Positions 1 to 7,474 of a stretch of 64,000 bases of DNA are shown piece after piece. Numbering within the stretch: the first letter of the stretch is position 1; every line of letters begins with the position of its first letter. Origin of the DNA: Paucihalobacter sp036825875 (GTDB lineage Bacteria > Bacteroidota > Bacteroidia > Flavobacteriales > Flavobacteriaceae). A program made the position numbers and the translations under genes. The notes under the pieces were generated by a model. That model was not told the origin of the DNA. It did not search any database and was given only the letters and a program-made list of their open reading frames with translations. Location: assembly GCF_036825875.1 (NCBI RefSeq), contig NZ_DAISXK010000003.1:1-64000 (forward strand). The letters are read 5' to 3'.

Positions 1-271
1 CCGAAAAATAAAAACACATAACCAACAACCAAATTCCTTTGTGGTGAGTTGTAAAATTTTAAAAGTCTTTTCATAATCTAATTTACCAATGAGTTTAGTC
101 CGCAAATTGCCGCTGAAAAGGCTATAACCTGTAATGGTTTTAATGCCAAAAGTAGGTTAATATAATAAATATTTTTCTTTGTTTTTGGATTCTAAATAGT
201 TTATTACAAAAATAATAGCCGACCTAATAATATATTTGTAAGTTAAGTTTACTTCAAAGTTTCTCAGTCTA

Positions 272-318
272 GAACTCTCTCAGGGTTTCATCCCGAAGCC
301 TGGGGACTGAGAGAGTTC
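272..318. repeat. Hairpin repeat, family member 1
   Basis: A perfect 12-bp inverted repeat (gaactctctcag at 272-283, ctgagagagttc at 307-318) encloses a loop containing a cccgaagcctggg-type inner stem. The loop resembles that of the hairpin at 451-496 although the outer stem sequence differs, so the two look like members of one repeat family. It could act as a terminator, but no gene obviously ends here. Confidence 0.6.
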
Positions 319-450
319 ATTTACACCAAAGAATGAATTTTAAACTCCTAAATCTAAGTTATTAGCCAAAAACTAGGTTATCTATTAAGCCTTTCGTTGC
401 CGCTCAAGGGACACTTCCTGATTGAGAATTTTAAAACTCGCAACTTAATA

Positions 451-496
451 AGACCTCACAGGTTATTGATCCAGAAACTTCGGGACTGTGAGGTCT
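451..496. repeat. Hairpin repeat, family member 2
   Basis: An 11-bp perfect inverted repeat (agacctcacag at 451-461, ctgtgaggtct at 486-496) encloses a loop with gatccagaaacttcggga, similar in layout to the loop at 284-306. The same outer stem, agacctca/tgaggtct, recurs at 8803-8832. Confidence 0.6.
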
Positions 497-564
497 GAAT
501 CAAAAAACTACGAGTACTTTTAGTCGAAATAGAAATCGTTACAAACCCTGAAAGGGTTAATCAC

Positions 565-663
565 TCAATGATGCCTATTAGCCAACAGCCGCGGCGGTTC
601 ACTATTAAACGGATTCCAACGGCTAATGGTTTTGGCTTCCATGTCGGCAACAGAAATTACGGC
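565..663 (-). pseudogene. Remnant of a dinB 3' end
   Basis: Read on the minus strand, these 33 codons encode 32 residues plus a TGA stop that align without gaps to the last 32 residues of the intact dinB gene at 2835-4052; 26 of 32 residues match by hand count. Shared residues include MEAKTISRWNPFN and LLANRH. Similarity stops abruptly upstream (above 663) and just past the stop codon. There is no rest of a gene, so this is a fragment. It lies about 2.2 kb from the intact copy in the same orientation, with the lipoprotein, fic and antitoxin-like genes between. Confidence 0.8.
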
Positions 664-694
664 ATTAAAAATAGAGTTAAGTTGTATAGAGTAA

Positions 695-1084
695 TTAGTT
701 AATCAATTGAATATTGTGACATTTGTTCTTTTCATACCATTTAATCCAGTTCTCTCTATCACTAAGATACACGCCATAAGGATAGGTATTACCATAATTC
801 CACATACTTTCAAAAGAAACATGTGAATATTGGGATATAAATTTTAGTGCATCCATTAGAGATTCTTTTCTCTTTTCAAACAATTTCGAGGCATCCTCCA
901 AATTTTCGACTCCTTTAAAAAATTCATCTTTGTCGAATTCCTTAAAATGGTTATCGACGAATTGAATGTTTTTTAAAAAAACAACTTTAAATTCTTTACT
1001 TTCTAAACATTTTCCGCTCGTTGTGACAGATTTACACGAAAAACACAAAAAAACTATTAATAAAAAATGACAGTAATTATTCAT
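695..1084 (-). CDS. Small putative lipoprotein, unknown function
   Basis: The 129-residue product begins with a short hydrophobic stretch ending in a lipobox-like FLCFSC (Cys at about 17), so it is probably a lipoprotein exported through the Sec route and anchored to a membrane. The mature part is rich in Lys, Glu, Phe and Asn and has two further Cys; I recognise no domain. It sits alone between the dinB remnant and the fic gene, inside what looks like an acquired block. Length, a plausible signal and a clean ATG make it a likely real gene, but the function is unknown. Confidence 0.5.
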   Translation of the reverse strand: MNNYCHFLLIVFLCFSCKSVTTSGKCLESKEFKVVFLKNIQFVDNHFKEFDKDEFFKGVENLEDASKLFEKRKESLMDALKFISQYSHVSFESMWNYGNTYPYGVYLSDRENWIKWYEKNKCHNIQLIN

Positions 1085-1349
1085 ATTAGATGATTTCTAA
1101 ACCCCACTAAAATTCACTTACAATCTATAAAATTTTTCCGAAAAAAGGTTACTATTTCTTTTTCTCAATTTGGGTAATTTCTTTACGAAAAAAAGATTAG
1201 TTTTCGTAATGTATTAATGTGAGTTCATCCGCATTCTTGAAACCAACATCAGAATAATTAATAGGAAATCTAGATATAGGTTGCTGCTATAATAACATTA
1301 TCAAGAATTTTGATGTTGTAAACTTTACTTGTTTTTATGATTTTAGATG

Positions 1350-2390
1350 TTATTTAATCGTGTAACTCACACTGCGCCCGCTTCCTTGTTTTTCGATTAA
1401 TCCTTTTTGGAGCAATACCGACAAAATACGTTTTACAGTTGGCGAAGGTATCGCCAGTTTTTCTGAAATTTCCCCTGACTGAATGTTTGGACGGTTTTGA
1501 ATAATCGTAAAAATTAATTTTTCTTTGGGCGAGAGTTGCGCTTCTAAACCACTTTTTTGCAATTTTGTTATTAGTTGCGCTTGGATATTTGATAAGCAAC
1601 TCAAAAAGAAATGCACCCAAACGGTTATATCTTCATTGGGGCGTTGTGACTGACAACTTCTAAGCACCTGATAATATTCATTTTTTCGGCTTTCGATTTC
1701 GTGTTCAAAACTCACGTATTGTATCCATTTGTATCCGTTTTTGAGTAGCAAAAGGTTTGAAATCAATCGACTTAATCTACCATTTCCATCTTGAAAAGGG
1801 TGCACACTCAAAAAATCATAAACAAGCGATGCCACTTTGATTAATGGATGAACTTCTGTTTCAAAATCATACCAGTTCATCAACTGCCTTATAGCTTCTT
1901 CGGTAGCAAATCCTGCTTCAGTAGTTTTAAAAATGATTTGTTTTGTACCATCAGGAAATGAAGCTTCAACAGCGTTGCTATGTAGCTTGTAACTGCCCTT
2001 ATACCAATGATCTTTGGCACTATATTTCATCAAACTATTGTGTAAACTTTTGATATGGTTTTCTGTAATTTTGATGTTTTCGTAAGATTCCGAAATCAAA
2101 TCCATCACCTCGAAATAACCGACTACTTCCTGCGAATCTCTGTTGGTAAGTTTATTAATATCAATTTTTTGAAGTAATGCTTCCACTTCTTCATCGCTCA
2201 TTTTATTACCTTCAATGCGGTTTGAAGCTCCTACGCTTCGCATGGTAGCAATACTTTTTAACTCTTTGAGACTTTGTCCTTCTTTGCGTTCAATAGCCGT
2301 CCAATTGGCATCAAAACGGTCTATTTCACTGATTAAGTTAATCAGTTTCCAATCAATATTCAGTCTGAAATTATATACTCCGTTGTCCAC
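1350..2390 (-). CDS. Fic family protein with winged-helix C-terminus
   Basis: Fic proteins usually transfer AMP from ATP to hydroxyl side chains of target proteins. This 346-residue protein carries the full core motif HPFQDGNGRLSR at about residues 196-207, with catalytic His and the phosphate-binding Gly-Asn-Gly-Arg. An N-terminal inhibitory helix motif, SNRIEG near residue 55, fits the S/TxxxE(G/N) pattern of class II (self-inhibited) Fic enzymes. The C-terminal 60 residues (SGEISEKLAIPSPTVKRILS) look like a winged helix-turn-helix, so it may bind DNA, perhaps its own promoter. The start is GTG at 2390; no in-frame ATG lies just upstream. The promoter is bracketed by repeat pairs (see 2393-2464). 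The target is unknown. Confidence 0.88.
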   Translation of the reverse strand: MDNGVYNFRLNIDWKLINLISEIDRFDANWTAIERKEGQSLKELKSIATMRSVGASNRIEGNKMSDEEVEALLQKIDINKLTNRDSQEVVGYFEVMDLISESYENIKITENHIKSLHNSLMKYSAKDHWYKGSYKLHSNAVEASFPDGTKQIIFKTTEAGFATEEAIRQLMNWYDFETEVHPLIKVASLVYDFLSVHPFQDGNGRLSRLISNLLLLKNGYKWIQYVSFEHEIESRKNEYYQVLRSCQSQRPNEDITVWVHFFLSCLSNIQAQLITKLQKSGLEAQLSPKEKLIFTIIQNRPNIQSGEISEKLAIPSPTVKRILSVLLQKGLIEKQGSGRSVSYTIK

Positions 2391-2392
2391 TT

Positions 2393-2464
2393 TGATACGA
2401 TTTGATACGCAAATATACGATTATGATTTGAAAACACAAACACAAAATGATACGTTTTGATACG
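2393..2464 (-). promoter_or_regulatory. fic promoter with two pairs of TGATACG repeats
   Basis: On the minus strand a Bacteroidetes promoter is well formed: TTTG (complement of 2437-2440), 19 nt, then TATATTTG (complement of 2410-2417). The plus-strand heptamer TGATACG occurs at 2393-2399, 2403-2409, 2448-2454 and 2458-2464, that is two pairs each with 10-bp periodicity, one on each side of the promoter core. The inner pair would overlap the transcription start. This arrangement is what a repressor binding one helix face would use; the Fic protein's own winged helix is a candidate. Confidence 0.6.
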
Positions 2465-2550
2465 TTTATATTTGATGATAATACGAAAAATATATTATGC
2501 TAGTAGTGAAGTTATCGTATTGTTGAATCTTTATGCTGCGTTATCAAAAC

Positions 2551-2718
2551 TTATTCCCATTCACCTCTAAGTTCTTTTTGTATGTTTAAAGCATTCCTTT
2601 TTAAGTTGATTTTTCCAACATATTTATGCTCGTCAACACCATTAGACTTTAACTCTTTTGATAAATTCTCAAGTAATTTAATGATGCTCTTTTTTGTAGC
2701 ACCTTGTTTTATTGTCAT
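2551..2718 (-). CDS. Small antitoxin-like protein, orphan
   Basis: A 55-residue ORF (ATG at 2718, TAA at 2551) reads MTIKQGATKKSII at its start and ends INLKRNALNIQKELRGEWE. The ending resembles the (I/V)xLKxDxLxIQKxxRxEWE tail that I recall in short Bacteroidetes proteins encoded next to VapC-type PIN toxins, so it may be an antitoxin. No toxin ORF is adjacent: downstream is the fic promoter, upstream the end of dinB. Highly Lys-rich and charged. The assignment rests on pattern memory only. Confidence 0.5.
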   Translation of the reverse strand: MTIKQGATKKSIIKLLENLSKELKSNGVDEHKYVGKINLKRNALNIQKELRGEWE

Positions 2719-2834
2719 TACCTTAGCATTCTGTTTGTGTATTACAAAGGTAAGTTAATGATTTTATTGTTTTAGTATTTTAAATTTCCTCAAAATTAAT
2801 TAGGCGGTAGATTGATTCTTAATAGTTAACACAC

Positions 2835-4052
2835 TCACTGATGCCTGTTAGCCAACAGCGGCGGCGGTTCACCATTAAACGGATTCCATCTGCTAATCGT
2901 TTTTGCTTCCATACCGGCAGCGCAAATAACAGCACGGTCGCCATAACGCTCGCGTAATTTATCGATGGATTGGATGAGATTCAAGTGTTTTTGATTGTCT
3001 TCAAACAAATTAATTTGTTGTCCACCTTCTACCAAATGACTAAATTTTACGCCTATCAACCGTACCAGCAAACGCCTATTGTAGAGTTTATAAAACAAGT
3101 CTAAAACAGCCGGAATTAGGTTGTGATCCATGGCCGTGTAGGCAACGTGTTTCTGCTGGGTATAGGTTTGAAAGTCTGAATACCGTATTTTAAACGTTAC
3201 ACAAGCCGTGAGCTTGTTGCCACGCCGCAGTTGGTAGGCCAAATTTTCGGTCATGGCAATAATCATCCCTTTTAACTTATTCACATCTGTCGTGTCTTTT
3301 CCAAAAGTGCGCTCGGTAGAAATACTCTTGCGTTCCTGGTATTGCACCACGGGACTGTTATCTATGCCATTGGCCTTTTTCCAAATGGTGAGTCCGTTAC
3401 TGCCCAAAACTTTATGCATTAATTCCATGGGCATTTCTTGTACGGTTTGAATGCGTTTTACACCCAAATCGCACAGCGTTTTATAGGTAACATTACCTAC
3501 CATAGGTATTTTTTTAACTGATAGTGGTGCCAAAAAGGGTTTTTCGGTGCCTTTTATAATATTGATTTCGTTATTGGGTTTGGCTTCTCCGGTGGCAATT
3601 TTTGATACGGTTTTGTTAATAGACAGTCCAAACGAAATGGGTATTCCGGTTTCTTTGATGATGCGTTGCCGCAATTCTGAAGCCAGTTTATGGCAACCAA
3701 AAAACTTATCCATTCCGGTAAGGTCGATATAAAACTCATCGATGGAGGTTTTTTCGTAAAGTGGCACACTGTCTTTAATGACTTCGGTAACATCGTTCGA
3801 AAATTTTGAGTAAATCCCCGAGTTACCACGTAACACAATGGCTTCGGGACAGAGCTGCTTCGCCATACGCATCGGCATGGCCGAGTGTACACCAAATTTG
3901 CGGGCTTCGTAGCTGCAGGATGCCACTACGCCTCTATCACTAGTGCCGCCAATAAGCACTGGTTTGCCAATAAGGCGACTGTCGAGTAAGCGTTCGCAAG
4001 ACACAAAAAAAGTGTCTAAATCCATGTGAACTATGGCGCGTTCGTTGCTCAT
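2835..4052 (-). CDS. dinB: Y-family DNA polymerase IV (translesion)
   Basis: This 405-residue protein is a Y-family polymerase that copies past damaged bases. It has the N-terminal metal-binding MDLDTFFVSCE, the catalytic SIDEFYIDLTG near residue 105, the palm/fingers block LSINKTVSKIATGEAKP, and a helix-hairpin-helix region around 180-215. A beta-clamp-binding motif QINLF lies near residue 350. Its ATG overlaps the stop of the upstream dnaE by 4 nt (ATGA), so the two are translationally coupled and probably co-regulated as a damage-response unit by the divergent S24 repressor at 7475. A fragment matching its last 32 residues lies at 565-663. Confidence 0.93.
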   Translation of the reverse strand: MSNERAIVHMDLDTFFVSCERLLDSRLIGKPVLIGGTSDRGVVASCSYEARKFGVHSAMPMRMAKQLCPEAIVLRGNSGIYSKFSNDVTEVIKDSVPLYEKTSIDEFYIDLTGMDKFFGCHKLASELRQRIIKETGIPISFGLSINKTVSKIATGEAKPNNEINIIKGTEKPFLAPLSVKKIPMVGNVTYKTLCDLGVKRIQTVQEMPMELMHKVLGSNGLTIWKKANGIDNSPVVQYQERKSISTERTFGKDTTDVNKLKGMIIAMTENLAYQLRRGNKLTACVTFKIRYSDFQTYTQQKHVAYTAMDHNLIPAVLDLFYKLYNRRLLVRLIGVKFSHLVEGGQQINLFEDNQKHLNLIQSIDKLRERYGDRAVICAAGMEAKTISRWNPFNGEPPPLLANRHQ

Positions 4053-7021
4053 ACCGCTATGGGTTTGGGGTTGGCATATCGCGGATCTTCCATTACAGCT
4101 AGGCGTTCCATTTTAGAAACTTCTATGGTAATACAATCAAATTCTTCTTTTACCACGCCGGTAATGCGGTACACGCCTTTACCTCTAAACGGATATTTGG
4201 CAGCCACCGGCGGAAAATGCACTGTGTCTATAAAATAGCCATCGGCATCTAAAAAAGTACCGAAAAACATAGGTTTTCTACTAGATGTTTTGGTGGGTTT
4301 GGCCGTTACCAAATAACCGTCAATAACGACCATTTCTTCTAATAAAGTCTCTAAATGTTTAGCTCTTAATTTACTAATCAGTCCGCCGGCCAATAATTTA
4401 AACGGATTGGAAAGCGGATAGCCCAATAATTCTATTTGGTCAAAAGCATTTTCTTGCGCGGTGCTGGGCAATTCGGGTGTGCTGTAATTAACGCGTGGCG
4501 TTTTAAACAGACTTAAATTGGGGTTGCTTAAATTGGCAGCTCCTCCTTTTAGATGGGCTTCCCAAAGTAGTTCCCGTTTGTTAGTACCAGTAAATCTAAA
4601 CGCATTGATTTTAATGAGAATGCTGATTTGTTCTATGGAAATGGGAACGCGCTCGGTAAAATCGTCTAAGCTCTTAAATAACCCATTTTGGTCGCGTTCT
4701 TTAAGAATCATACGCATGGTTTTAGACTCCAAATGTTGTAAAAACATCAACCCTATATAAATGGTTTTATCTTTAATAACAGTTTCGATACGGCTGTTGT
4801 TGATGCAAGGTGCTTGAATGTTGCCGCCGTGCATGCGCGCTTCGTGTACGTAAAGTTCGGTGCTGTAAAATCCGCCAAAATTATTGATGCAAGCCACCAT
4901 ATATTCCAACGGATAGTAAGCCTTTAAAAATAAGCTTTGATAACTCTCAACTGCATACGACGCCGAATGGCCCTTGGCAAAAGCGTAGCCTGCAAAACTT
5001 TCTATTTGTCGCCAAATCTCAGCGGTGAGCTCTTCAGATTTACCATCGTTATGGCAATTGGTAAAAAACTGTTGTTTCACTTTTAAAAATTCTTCTCTGG
5101 AACGAAATTTCCCCGACATACCTCTGCGCAGCATATCGGCTTCACCTAAGGTAAGTCCGCCAAAATGATGCGCCACTTTAATCACATCTTCCTGATACAC
5201 CATCACGCCAAAGGTTTCGGGCATAATGCTTAGTAAGACCGGATGCGCCTCTTTGCGACGCTCGGGATAGCGGTAGCGCAAAATGTACTCGCGCATCATA
5301 CCACTTTGCGAGACGCCGGGTCTAATCACCGAACTGGCGGCCACCAATCCTAAATAATTATCTACCTGAAGTTTTTTGAGCAACATACGCATGGCAGGGG
5401 ATTCTACATAAAAACAACCAATGGCTTTGGCATTTTTAAGCAAATATTTAATGCGTTTATCTTGCTTAAAACGCTTGATATCGTGAATGTCTAAGGACGC
5501 GTTTTCGGGATGATTTTCAGCAATAATTTGGGTGGCATCTTTAATTTTTCCCAAGCCACGCTGACTCAAAATATCGAATTTATGGAGTCCGATATCTTCG
5601 GCCACCACCATATCAAACTGGGTAGTAGCAAAACCTTTAGGCGGCATAAATGTGGCTGTATAGGTGTGAATGGGCTGTTCTGAAATTAAAATCCCGCCGG
5701 CGTGGATACCCAGATAATTCGGAAAACCCTGAATGTATTCGCTGTAAGTAAGCACCAATTTTGAAAGCTTGTCTAACTGATTAAGATTAAACTTTCCGGT
5801 GGTAAGCACATCAATTTCAGCCTTTGGCAATCCAAAAACTTTACCCAATTCGCGCACCGCAGCCTTGAATTTAAAGGTGTTGTAAACCGCAATAAGCGCG
5901 GTGTGTTTAAAACGCTTAAAGATGAATTGGGTAATATCGTCGCGATCGGTCCAGGAGAAATCAATATCGAAATCGGGCGGATTGGTGCGAAACAGGTTGA
6001 TAAATCGTTCAAAATACAAATCCAATTCCACCGGATCTACATCGGTAATACGCAGTAAATACGCCACAATACTGTTGGCACCACTACCGCGACCCACATA
6101 AAAATAGCCTTTGCTGCGGGCGTATTTTAAAATACGCCAATTGATTAAAAAATAAGACACAAAGCCCTTTTCTTTAATGATGGAAAGTTCTTTTTCTATA
6201 CGATCAAACACACGCTTGCCCGGTTTTTTGTAACGGTAATACAAACCGGCGTAGGTAAGTTTTTTTAGCAATCTAAAATCTAAATCAACATTACGCGTAT
6301 AGCTCTGCTGATTGTTGGAAGTGGTTTTAGAAAAATCAAAACTTTGTTTACAGCGCGCCAGCAAGGTGTTGGTGTTGCTGATAAGCTCAGGGAATTCGGC
6401 ATAGCGTGCACAAAGGTCGTGATACGGCAACATGGTGTGGCTTTCTAAACCTTGCTCGGCGTTTGGAAGTTTACTCAATAAGGTGTTGTTATCGATAGCG
6501 CGGAGCAATCGGTGTGTATTAAAATCTTTTTTATGCTGAAACGATACGGTTTGTAGCACCACTAGTTTAGACCTTAAGCCATTCCATTTAGAAAATTTCA
6601 ACCGGTTTAAATCTTCTGGCGCAATGCCTAAAAATTCGTTAGGTTTTAAGTTGAAATCTTTGCCCTTTTGATAAGGATACACCACAAAGCAATCGGGCAA
6701 ATCGATGGTTGGCCTTGGCGGAATATTCACTTCCGCTTCGTATAAAAAGGAGGATAAATAAGTATTAATGGCTTTAAATCCTTCGTTATTTTTAGCAATC
6801 AAAATAAATTCTTGTGTGGCTTTGTTTCTAAAATCGACCCCCAATACCGGTTTTACTTCGTACTTTTTAGAAAGCCGCAACACTTCCATACAAGCCGAAG
6901 TGTTGTTAATGTCAGTCAAAGCAAGGGTTTGCACCCCATTTTTAGATGCAATAGCCAGCAGTTGCTCGGGCTGAATGGTGCCGTAGCGCAAGCTGTAGTA
7001 GGTATGGCAATTGAGGTACAT
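4049..7021 (-). CDS. DNA polymerase III alpha subunit, short error-prone type
   Basis: A C-family replicative-type polymerase of 990 residues, clearly shorter than the roughly 1150-1450 of housekeeping DnaE. It starts with a PHP domain (CHTYYSLRYG), carries the catalytic block NPPDFDIDFSW near residue 348 and a third acidic site in GLHKFDILSQRG near 478, and has the YQEDVIKVA and FAKGHSASYA fingers motifs. A C-terminal OB-like region follows (GYLVTAKPTK). Pairing with dinB and a LexA-like gene matches the DnaE2/ImuC-type mutagenesis cassettes, so damage-induced mutagenesis is more likely than genome replication. dinB overlaps its stop codon. Confidence 0.9.
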   Translation of the reverse strand: MYLNCHTYYSLRYGTIQPEQLLAIASKNGVQTLALTDINNTSACMEVLRLSKKYEVKPVLGVDFRNKATQEFILIAKNNEGFKAINTYLSSFLYEAEVNIPPRPTIDLPDCFVVYPYQKGKDFNLKPNEFLGIAPEDLNRLKFSKWNGLRSKLVVLQTVSFQHKKDFNTHRLLRAIDNNTLLSKLPNAEQGLESHTMLPYHDLCARYAEFPELISNTNTLLARCKQSFDFSKTTSNNQQSYTRNVDLDFRLLKKLTYAGLYYRYKKPGKRVFDRIEKELSIIKEKGFVSYFLINWRILKYARSKGYFYVGRGSGANSIVAYLLRITDVDPVELDLYFERFINLFRTNPPDFDIDFSWTDRDDITQFIFKRFKHTALIAVYNTFKFKAAVRELGKVFGLPKAEIDVLTTGKFNLNQLDKLSKLVLTYSEYIQGFPNYLGIHAGGILISEQPIHTYTATFMPPKGFATTQFDMVVAEDIGLHKFDILSQRGLGKIKDATQIIAENHPENASLDIHDIKRFKQDKRIKYLLKNAKAIGCFYVESPAMRMLLKKLQVDNYLGLVAASSVIRPGVSQSGMMREYILRYRYPERRKEAHPVLLSIMPETFGVMVYQEDVIKVAHHFGGLTLGEADMLRRGMSGKFRSREEFLKVKQQFFTNCHNDGKSEELTAEIWRQIESFAGYAFAKGHSASYAVESYQSLFLKAYYPLEYMVACINNFGGFYSTELYVHEARMHGGNIQAPCINNSRIETVIKDKTIYIGLMFLQHLESKTMRMILKERDQNGLFKSLDDFTERVPISIEQISILIKINAFRFTGTNKRELLWEAHLKGGAANLSNPNLSLFKTPRVNYSTPELPSTAQENAFDQIELLGYPLSNPFKLLAGGLISKLRAKHLETLLEEMVVIDGYLVTAKPTKTSSRKPMFFGTFLDADGYFIDTVHFPPVAAKYPFRGKGVYRITGVVKEEFDCITIEVSKMERLAVMEDPRYANPKPIAV

Positions 7022-7144
7022 AGCAGTTATTTTTTAGTACATGACAACAGTTGATTTAATAGATTTTTCAAGATTTTTTGCCCTATCCCTAAAGGGTAAA
7101 ATCATGAAAAATCAGTTTTGTTATCTACCGTTGTGATTTTTATA

Positions 7145-7152
7145 CAAATTTA
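7145..7152 (-). promoter_or_regulatory. Candidate -7 box for dnaE-dinB
   Basis: The minus strand reads TAAATTTG, matching the Bacteroidetes TAnnTTTG -7 element, about 125 nt upstream of the dnaE start. I do not see a clear TTTG -33 element at the expected spacing, so the match is incomplete. It abuts the palindrome at 7154-7166. Confidence 0.45.
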
Positions 7153-7153
7153 G

Positions 7154-7166
7154 CTACATATTGTAG
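7154..7166. promoter_or_regulatory. Candidate LexA-like operator
   Basis: CTACATATTGTAG is an inverted repeat (CTACA, 3-nt spacer, TGTAG) placed between the outward-facing -7 boxes for dnaE (7145-7152) and for the S24 repressor (7178-7185). A second imperfect half-site pair, GCTTACTTTTGTAGC, covers 7175-7189. Position and symmetry suit a self-regulating SOS repressor. Binding is inferred. Confidence 0.5.
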
Positions 7167-7177
7167 TGATTATTGCT

Positions 7178-7185
7178 TACTTTTG
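7178..7185 (+). promoter_or_regulatory. Candidate -7 box for the S24 repressor gene
   Basis: TACTTTTG matches the Bacteroidetes TAnnTTTG element. Transcription from here would give a leader of about 280 nt before the repressor ATG, and that leader contains the large palindrome at 7263-7396. No convincing TTTG -33 element is seen. Confidence 0.4.
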
Positions 7186-7262
7186 TAGCAAATAATGTTA
7201 AAGTTAGTCTATTTGATCTTTTGTGATTTGGATGGTAGTAAAAAACTGTGTTCTGAGGTTGT

Positions 7263-7396
7263 CGTCACTTCGAGTGATTTTTATGAAGTACAACGGAATA
7301 AAAATTGTATCGAGAAGCAGCATCTACATGGCTTCTCGATACAATTCCTCGTTCCTCGGAATCACTCGCCTGCCCGTCGGCAGACAGGAAGTGACG
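7263..7396. repeat. Palindromic repeat element with nested insertion
   Basis: The ends form a 17-bp inverted repeat: cgtcacttcgagtgatt at 7263-7279 and its complement on the right, where the arm is split into aatcactcg (7360-7368) and aagtgacg (7389-7396) by a 20-bp GC-rich insert that contains its own small ctgcc/ggcag hairpin. Inside is a perfect 15-bp stem (attgtatcgagaagc 7304-7318; gcttctcgatacaat 7331-7345). It resembles the REP/MITE-like palindromes I recall from flavobacterial intergenic regions. It lies in the untranslated leader of the S24 gene. Confidence 0.75.
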
Positions 7397-7474
7397 TGGG
7401 TTTACAACGAAATTTCAAAAGACAACAGGTCCATAACATTACCATTAATCAACTAAAAACTATACTTATAAGCC

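Larger units (their letters stand above)
1..694. other. Noncoding left edge with hairpin repeats and gene remnant
   Basis: No credible open reading frame is visible. The stretch holds two related hairpins (272-318 and 451-496), a short palindrome around 546-560 of the form aaccctgaaagggtt, and a decayed copy of the dinB 3' end (565-663). These are listed separately. The remainder is AT-rich and looks like degenerate intergenic sequence. Confidence 0.6.

Noticed and set aside
546..560. Short palindrome aaccctgaaagggtt
   Set aside because: Short palindromes of this form are common in flavobacterial intergenic DNA; it is too short to assign a role.
1354..1620. 88-residue ORF on the same strand as fic in another frame
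   Set aside because: It lies wholly inside the fic gene, whose frame has clear conserved motifs; this is a shadow.
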